This document shows, piece by piece, positions 6,614 through 10,083 of a DNA stretch of 10,083 nt. The notes below the pieces were generated by a model. It did no database searches. It was not told the DNA's origin and saw only the letters and a program-made list of their open reading frames with translations. Within the stretch, counting starts at the first letter, position 1. Each line of letters opens with the position of its first letter. The stretch is from an uncultured Candidatus Pelagibacter sp. Lineage in GTDB: Bacteria; Pseudomonadota; Alphaproteobacteria; Pelagibacterales; Pelagibacteraceae. Location of the stretch: contig CAJQSU010000025.1 of NCBI GenBank assembly GCA_905616435.1, positions 1 through 10,083 of the forward strand, in the 5' to 3' direction. Position numbers and translations under genes: made by a program.

Positions 6614-7357
6614 TCAAGAATTTTTTTTTAAATAACTTAAATGATGAAAAACAATAGCTGCGCTATTTGATATATTTAAGCTTTCAACATTTTGATCAAT
6701 ATCAATTTTAACCAAAAAATCCGTATATTTTCCTGTATGTTCTCTCATGCCAAACCCCTCTGACCCAAATAAAAGAACATTTTTTCCTTCCCATTTAACT
6801 TTGGTAAAATTTTTATCCCCTTTAGCATCAAAACCATAAACCCAAAAATTTTTCTCTCTTAAGTTCTTAAGAGTTGAGTTGATATTCGAAACTTCAAATA
6901 TATTTAAATGCTCCATGCAACCACTTGCAGCTTTATACATTAACTTGCTATCTGAGGGAAATTGTCTTGCCTTTACAATTAGTCCATCGATATTAAAAGA
7001 TGCAGCACTCCGAATTAATGCCCCAATATTTCTTGGATCGGTTACCTCATCAATACAAACAAATGTAAGTTTATTTTTTCCTTTTATAAACTCTTTTAAG
7101 TCAGGCTGATCTAAGTGCTCTACTTCAGCAATGTACCCGCTATGCATTATTTGATCTTTTGAAGTATATTTGTCCAATTCTTTTTTTGATTTAAAATAAA
7201 CCTTAACATCTTCAAGAACATTTTTTTTTGGATTTTTTCTATGAATATTTTTTTTACTTTCCTCGGTTAAAAATACCTTTAAAACCTTCCTATTGGGGTT
7301 TCTTAGGGCTTCAACTACAGCATGCTGTCCCACGATCAAAAAAGATGATTTATTCAT
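6614..7357 (-). CDS. rlmB: TrmH/SpoU-family rRNA 2'-O-methyltransferase (RlmB-like)
   Basis: The 247-residue product is a SPOUT-class enzyme that methylates a ribose 2'-OH using S-adenosylmethionine. The N-terminal substrate-binding domain (about 1-85) starts with IVGQHAVVEALRN, typical of RlmB, which modifies G2251 in the peptidyl-transferase P-loop of 23S rRNA. The three SPOUT motifs are present: motif 1 DEVTDPRNIGALIRSA (103-118; Asn110 and catalytic-type Arg116), motif 2 LLFGSEGFGM (195-204) and motif 3 VESLNISNSAAI (224-235), forming the knotted SAM site. KAASGCMEHLNI (142-153) also fits RlmB/TrmH. It is divergent from the tRNA-Tyr/tuf unit, and tRNA-Thr follows downstream. A related tRNA Gm18 methyltransferase is the main alternative; the N-terminal domain favours RlmB. 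Confidence 0.88.
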   Translation of the reverse strand: MNKSSFLIVGQHAVVEALRNPNRKVLKVFLTEESKKNIHRKNPKKNVLEDVKVYFKSKKELDKYTSKDQIMHSGYIAEVEHLDQPDLKEFIKGKNKLTFVCIDEVTDPRNIGALIRSAASFNIDGLIVKARQFPSDSKLMYKAASGCMEHLNIFEVSNINSTLKNLREKNFWVYGFDAKGDKNFTKVKWEGKNVLLFGSEGFGMREHTGKYTDFLVKIDIDQNVESLNISNSAAIVFHHLSYLKKNS

Positions 7358-7411
7358 AAAATTATCGATGTTTTACATGTTTTTTGAGATATTTTCTTAT
7401 TAAATCTCGTG

Positions 7412-7439
7412 TTGCAATTGCATAAATAAAATATATAAA
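7412..7439 (+). promoter_or_regulatory. Candidate sigma70-type promoter for the tRNA-Tyr/tRNA-Gly/tuf unit
   Basis: TTGCAA at 7412-7417 and TATAAA at 7434-7439 are separated by 16 bases, close to the -35/-10 consensus, in the divergent gap between rlmB and tRNA-Tyr. Transcription would begin near 7446, roughly 45 bases before the mature tRNA 5' end. The region is AT-rich, so a chance match is possible. No other promoter-like pair stands out ahead of tRNA-Tyr. Confidence 0.45.
7413..7422. promoter_or_regulatory. 10-base perfect palindrome in the divergent promoter region
   Basis: TGCAATTGCA is a perfect inverted repeat that overlaps the proposed -35 element between two divergent transcription units (rlmB to the left, tRNA-Tyr to the right). 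It could be an operator-like site or a shared -35, since TTGCAA reads the same on both strands. It could also be chance. Confidence 0.2.
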
Positions 7440-7468
7440 ACGCGTATTGTTTGAAGCTTTATTGAACA

Positions 7469-7484
7469 AGGGGACACTTCCCCT
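7469..7484 (+). other. Stem-loop in the tRNA-Tyr leader
   Basis: AGGGGA-CACT-TCCCCT forms a perfect 6-bp stem with a 4-base loop, G+C-rich in an AT-rich gap, and ends 5 bases before the mature 5' end of tRNA-Tyr. Its arms resemble the tRNA-Tyr acceptor strands (AGGGG and CCCCT), so the leader could also pair with the tRNA itself. There is no following T-run, so it is not a normal intrinsic terminator. A role in 5' processing or folding is possible. Confidence 0.45.
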
Positions 7485-7489
7485 AAAGT

Positions 7490-7575
7490 GGAGGGGTTCC
7501 AGAGCGGTCAAATGGGGCGGGCTGTAAACCCGTTGACTTCGGTCTTCGAAAGTTCGAATCTTTCCCCCTCCACCA
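7490..7575 (+). tRNA. tRNA-Tyr (anticodon GUA)
   Basis: An 86-base class II tRNA. The acceptor stem GGAGGGG pairs with CCCCTCC, then discriminator A and an encoded CCA. The anticodon loop CTGTAAA within GCGGG...CCCG carries GTA at 34-36. The long variable arm (around TTGACTTCGGTCTTC) is as expected for bacterial tRNA-Tyr. The T-arm contains GTTCGAATC. It is first in the plus-strand unit leading to tuf, as in the E. coli tyrU-glyT-tufB arrangement. Confidence 0.97.
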
Positions 7576-7590
7576 CTCAATGAAACTTTA

Positions 7591-7610
7591 AGTAATACTG
7601 GAGTGTTACT
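7591..7610 (+). other. Stem-loop between tRNA-Tyr and tRNA-Gly
   Basis: AGTAATAC and GTGTTACT pair over 8 bp (one G-U) around the loop TGGA, in the 46-base spacer between the two tRNAs. It begins 15 bases after tRNA-Tyr and ends 11 bases before tRNA-Gly. It is not followed by a T-run, so a processing signal in the shared precursor is more likely than termination. Confidence 0.45.
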
Positions 7611-7621
7611 CTTGGGGTTGT

Positions 7622-7695
7622 GCGGGTGTGGTTCAATGGTAGAATGCTAGCCTTCCAAGCTGGATGTAAGGGTTCGATTCCCTTTACCCGCTCCA
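7622..7695 (+). tRNA. tRNA-Gly (anticodon UCC)
   Basis: A 74-base cloverleaf. The acceptor stem GCGGGTG pairs with TACCCGC (last pair G-U), with discriminator T and encoded CCA. The anticodon loop CTTCCAA gives TCC at positions 34-36, so it reads GGA/GGG. The T-arm is GGGTTCGATTCCC-like. It lies between tRNA-Tyr and tuf, in the order conserved with glyT-tufB in other proteobacteria. Confidence 0.97.
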
Positions 7696-7727
7696 AGATG
7701 AAGAAATTATTAATAAAAATAAAAACT

Positions 7728-7731
7728 GAGG
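7728..7731 (+). promoter_or_regulatory. Ribosome binding site of tuf
   Basis: GAGG lies 10 bases before the tuf ATG. It is one of the few recognisable Shine-Dalgarno sequences in this window, where most genes start by overlap with the previous stop. This fits the high expression expected of EF-Tu. Confidence 0.6.
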
Positions 7732-7741
7732 TAATAACGTA

Positions 7742-8932
7742 ATGTCAAAAGAAAAATTTGTAAGAAATAAACCGCATTGTAACATTGGAACAATTGGTCA
7801 TGTCGACCACGGTAAAACAACTTTAACTGCAGCTATAACAATTACATTAGCTGAAGTAGGTGGGGCAAAAGCAGTTGCTTACGATCAAATCGATAAAGCA
7901 CCAGAAGAAAAAGAAAGAGGGATAACTATCTCTACTGCACATGTTGAGTATGAAACTGAGAAAAGACATTACGCACATGTAGATTGTCCAGGTCACGCTG
8001 ATTATGTAAAAAATATGATAACAGGTGCAGCTCAAATGGATGGAGCTATCCTAGTAGTTAATGCTGCTGATGGTCCTATGCCTCAAACTAGAGAACACAT
8101 TCTTTTAGGAAGACAAGTTGGAATCCCAGCAATGGTTGTTTACCTAAATAAAGTTGATCAAGTAGATGATAAAGACATGATTGATCTTGTAGAAGAAGAA
8201 ATTAGAGAACTTTTAACTTCATATAAATATCCTGGAGATAAAACTCCAATCATTAAGGGTTCAGCATTAGCGGCAGTAGAAAAAAGAGATGATGAAATTG
8301 GAAAGAATTCAATTTTAGAATTAATGAAAGCTGTTGATGATTTCATTCCACAGCCAGTTAGAGATATTGACAAACCTTTTTTGATGCCAGTTGAAGATGT
8401 TTTTTCAATTTCTGGAAGAGGAACAGTTGCAACCGGTAGAATTGAATCTGGTGTTGTTAAGACTGGTGAAGAGGTTGAAATCGTTGGTATTAAAGAGACT
8501 AAAAAATCAGTTTGTACTGGTGTTGAAATGTTTAGAAAACTTTTAGACTCAGGTGAAGCTGGTGATAACGTAGGTATCTTGCTTAGAGGTGTTGAGAGAG
8601 ATGATATTGAAAGAGGACAGGTTCTCTGTAAGGCAGGATCAATCACTCCGCATACTAAATTTGAAGCTCAAGCCTATGTACTTAAAAAAGATGAGGGTGG
8701 AAGACACACTCCTTTTTTTACAAAGTATAGACCTCAGTTTTATTTTAGAACAACAGACGTTACTGGTGAAGTAGAATTACCAGCTGGTACAGAAATGGTT
8801 ATGCCAGGGGATGATGCTAAATTTACTGTAAAATTAATTACACCAATTGCGATGTCAGAGAAATTAAACTTTGCCATTCGAGAAGGTGGAAGAACTGTTG
8901 GAGCAGGAGTAGTAACTAAAATTATAGAGTAA
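7742..8932 (+). CDS. tuf: Translation elongation factor EF-Tu
   Basis: EF-Tu is the GTPase that delivers aminoacyl-tRNA to the ribosomal A site. The 396-residue length is typical. The G domain has all motifs: G1 GHVDHGKT (19-26), switch I ERGITI (58-63, with Thr62), G3 DCPGH (81-85), G4 NKVD (136-139) and G5 GSAL (173-176). Domains 2 and 3 follow (about 205-396) with [29 protein letters not shown], and the C-terminus [12 protein letters not shown]. The start gives the canonical [20 protein letters not shown] and has a good GAGG site upstream. It sits after tRNA-Tyr and tRNA-Gly and 9 bases before tRNA-Trp, so tRNA processing probably trims both ends of its message. Only one tuf copy is in view; whether another exists elsewhere cannot be seen. 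Confidence 0.99.
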   Translation: MSKEKFVRNKPHCNIGTIGHVDHGKTTLTAAITITLAEVGGAKAVAYDQIDKAPEEKERGITISTAHVEYETEKRHYAHVDCPGHADYVKNMITGAAQMDGAILVVNAADGPMPQTREHILLGRQVGIPAMVVYLNKVDQVDDKDMIDLVEEEIRELLTSYKYPGDKTPIIKGSALAAVEKRDDEIGKNSILELMKAVDDFIPQPVRDIDKPFLMPVEDVFSISGRGTVATGRIESGVVKTGEEVEIVGIKETKKSVCTGVEMFRKLLDSGEAGDNVGILLRGVERDDIERGQVLCKAGSITPHTKFEAQAYVLKKDEGGRHTPFFTKYRPQFYFRTTDVTGEVELPAGTEMVMPGDDAKFTVKLITPIAMSEKLNFAIREGGRTVGAGVVTKIIE

Positions 8933-8941
8933 GCTCTATAT

Positions 8942-9017
8942 AGGAGTGTAGCTCAATTGGTAGAGCGCCGGTCTCCAAAACCGGAGGCTGAGGGTTCGAG
9001 TCCCTCCGCTCCTGCCA
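8942..9017 (+). tRNA. tRNA-Trp (anticodon CCA)
   Basis: A 76-base cloverleaf. The acceptor stem AGGAGTG pairs with CGCTCCT (one G-U), with discriminator G, the Trp identity base, and an encoded CCA. The anticodon arm CCGGT-CTCCAAA-ACCGG has CCA at 34-36. The T-arm is GAGGGTTCGAGTCCCTC. It is squeezed between the tuf stop (9 bases upstream) and the secE ATG (17 bases downstream), the conserved tuf-tRNA-Trp-secE order. Confidence 0.98.
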
Positions 9018-9034
9018 ATTTGAGTTTAATAATT

Positions 9035-9226
9035 ATGAGAAACCCAATTAAATTTATTCAAGAGGTAAAACAAGAAGCTTTTAAAGTTTCATGGCCCTCA
9101 GGTAAAGAAACTATGCAAGGAGCATTAATGGTTTTTGCTATGGCAGTTATAATGTCTCTTTTTTTTCTACTTCTTGATCAGGCTTTAAAGTTTCTCTTAG
9201 AACTACTGCTAAAGGTGAGTATATAA
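9035..9226 (+). CDS. secE: Preprotein translocase subunit SecE
   Basis: SecE is the essential clamp subunit of the SecYEG channel. The 63-residue product is the short, single-helix type found in most bacteria. An amphipathic N-terminal helix with the family motif EVKQEAFKVSWPSGKET (10-26) precedes one long hydrophobic segment (about 29-60). The ATG at 9035 is chosen because the frame extends upstream only through the tRNA-Trp gene; an earlier ATG at 8957 lies inside that tRNA and would add 26 unrelated residues. The stop overlaps the nusG start by one base (TAATG). Expression probably depends on cleavage of the tRNA out of the tuf-secE transcript or on a promoter within tuf. Confidence 0.95.
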   Translation: MRNPIKFIQEVKQEAFKVSWPSGKETMQGALMVFAMAVIMSLFFLLLDQALKFLLELLLKVSI

Positions 9227-9756
9227 TGAAGAATTGGTATATTGTTCAATCACATTCAAATTTTGAGAATAAAGTTGCTGGATTAATTAAAGAAGAAGCT
9301 GAAAAAGCAGAAATATCAGAAAAATTTGAGGAAATAGTTGTACCAACTCATGATGTTACTGAAGTTAAAAGAGGAAAAAGAACTCAAAGAAAAAAGAAAT
9401 ATTTTCCTGGCTATGTTTTGATAAAAAGTGAAATGGACAACAATATTTACCATATGATAAAAAATATAAAAAGGGTAAGTGGTTTCCTAGGCACTAAAGG
9501 GATCCCAGTTCCAGTTTCGGATAAAGAAATTGAAAAAATTTTAGGACAAATAAAAGATGGTGTGGCTCAGCCAAAATCTGGTATAGAATATAACATTGGT
9601 GAAAAAGTCCAAGTAGTAGACGGTCCTTTTGCTTCATTCAGTGGAATGGTTGAAGAAATAGATGAAGAAAAATCTAGACTTAAGGTTTCAGTTTCTATAT
9701 TTGGTCGTCCAACACCAGTTGAGCTAGAATATAATCAAGTAGAGAAAGCAAGTTAA
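9226..9756 (+). CDS. nusG: Transcription termination/antitermination factor NusG
   Basis: NusG binds RNA polymerase, suppresses pausing, and links it to Rho or to the ribosome. The 176-residue product has the NGN domain (about 1-105) opening with [16 protein letters not shown] and containing the family signature FPGYVLI (60-66). A linker leads to the C-terminal KOW domain (about 124-174), with [20 protein letters not shown] and [15 protein letters not shown]. The length is normal. It shares one base with secE upstream and one base with rplK downstream, so all three are likely translationally coupled in the secE-nusG-rplK operon found across bacteria. Confidence 0.98.
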   Translation: MKNWYIVQSHSNFENKVAGLIKEEAEKAEISEKFEEIVVPTHDVTEVKRGKRTQRKKKYFPGYVLIKSEMDNNIYHMIKNIKRVSGFLGTKGIPVPVSDKEIEKILGQIKDGVAQPKSGIEYNIGEKVQVVDGPFASFSGMVEEIDEEKSRLKVSVSIFGRPTPVELEYNQVEKAS

Positions 9757-10083
9757 TGGCTGCAAAAAAAGAAATTAGTGGATTTATAAAATTACAGATT
9801 AAAGGTGGTCAAGCTAATCCAGCTCCACCAGTCGGACCTGCATTAGGTCAACGTGGTGTTAACATCATGGAATTCTGTAAAGCATTCAATGAAAAAACTA
9901 AATCGATGGCAGGAAAACCTGTTCCAGTTGAGATTACAGTTTATAAAGATAAAAAATTTGATTTTAAGATTAAGTCACCACCTGCATCATATTTTATAAA
10001 AGAAGCTGCTAAATTAAAAAGTGGCTCTAAAGAACCTGGAAGAAATGTTGTTGCTTCAATTACCAGACAACAAGCTGAAGAAA
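9756..10083 (+). CDS. rplK: Ribosomal protein uL11 (partial, 5' part)
   Basis: The frame opens at TAATG shared with the nusG stop and runs off the window end after 109 complete codons. It encodes the N-terminal domain (thiostrepton-binding region, with [20 protein letters not shown] at about 16-35 and [10 protein letters not shown]), then most of the C-terminal RNA-binding domain ([13 protein letters not shown]). L11 forms the GTPase-associated centre on 23S rRNA and is needed for RelA-type sensing in many bacteria. About 30 residues are missing at the C-terminus compared with the usual length of around 142. Next in the usual order would be rplA, rplJ, rplL and rpoB. Confidence 0.97.
   Translation, partial: MAAKKEISGFIKLQIKGGQANPAPPVGPALGQRGVNIMEFCKAFNEKTKSMAGKPVPVEITVYKDKKFDFKIKSPPASYFIKEAAKLKSGSKEPGRNVVASITRQQAEE

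Noticed and set aside
6879..7109. Plus-strand open frame inside rlmB
   Set aside because: It is antisense to conserved SPOUT motifs of the methyltransferase and shows no family features.
7362..7580. Minus-strand open frame of 72 codons
   Set aside because: It runs through the tRNA-Tyr gene and its leader; the peptide start is just the complement of the tRNA.
8158..8646. Minus-strand open frame of 162 codons inside tuf
   Set aside because: It is antisense to a highly conserved EF-Tu gene, with Ser/Pro-rich composition typical of a shadow frame; no domain is recognisable.
8957..9034. Upstream extension of secE giving an 89-residue protein
   Set aside because: The extra 26 codons lie inside and just after tRNA-Trp and match no SecE; the ATG at 9035 gives the normal SecE N-terminus.

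Overview
The window looks like a piece of a small, streamlined, A+T-rich alphaproteobacterial chromosome, most likely from the SAR11 / Pelagibacterales lineage. The reasons are the strong A/T bias at third codon positions, very short or overlapping gene junctions, and two alphaproteobacterial gene neighbourhoods (tpiA-secG-pyrG-kdsA-eno-ftsB-lipA-coq10-like, and tRNA-Tyr/tRNA-Gly/tuf/tRNA-Trp/secE/nusG/rplK). The lineage call is an inference from protein sequence and gene order, not from a database search.

Region 1 (1-5812, all plus strand) is one dense gene train. It holds the 3' end of tpiA, secG (Sec translocase), pyrG (CTP synthase), kdsA (Kdo-8-phosphate synthase, so a Gram-negative LPS maker), eno (enolase), an ftsB/divIC-like division protein, lipA (lipoyl synthase) and a COQ10/RatA-like START-domain protein. 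From pyrG onward every junction overlaps (4, 1, 1, 11 and 20 bases), which suggests a single translationally coupled transcript. The pyruvate dehydrogenase genes that usually sit between ftsB and lipA in alphaproteobacteria are absent here.

Region 2 (5813-6504) is the only accessory-looking stretch. It carries two or three very small open frames: a 55-residue protein with two CxxC pairs, a doubtful 38-residue lysine-rich frame, and a 61-residue protein with two membrane segments. It is bracketed by direct repeats: the 3' end of the intact tRNA-Thr gene at 6505-6580, and a decayed copy of that same 3' end plus its flank at about 5835-5890. This is the arrangement left by integration at a tRNA 3' end, or by duplication and decay of a tRNA gene. 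It is the most unusual structure in the window.

Region 3 (6505-7357, minus strand) has a TrmH/RlmB-family rRNA 2'-O-methyltransferase followed downstream by tRNA-Thr(UGU).

Region 4 (7358-10083, plus strand) is the translation/transcription cluster. A divergent intergenic region with a candidate promoter leads into tRNA-Tyr(GUA), tRNA-Gly(UCC), tuf (EF-Tu), tRNA-Trp(CCA), secE, nusG and the start of rplK (cut by the window end). The secE-nusG-rplK stop/start codons overlap by one base each. Two compact hairpins lie just ahead of tRNA-Tyr and tRNA-Gly. Apart from Region 2, the content is conserved housekeeping; no CRISPR array, insertion sequence or defence system was seen.
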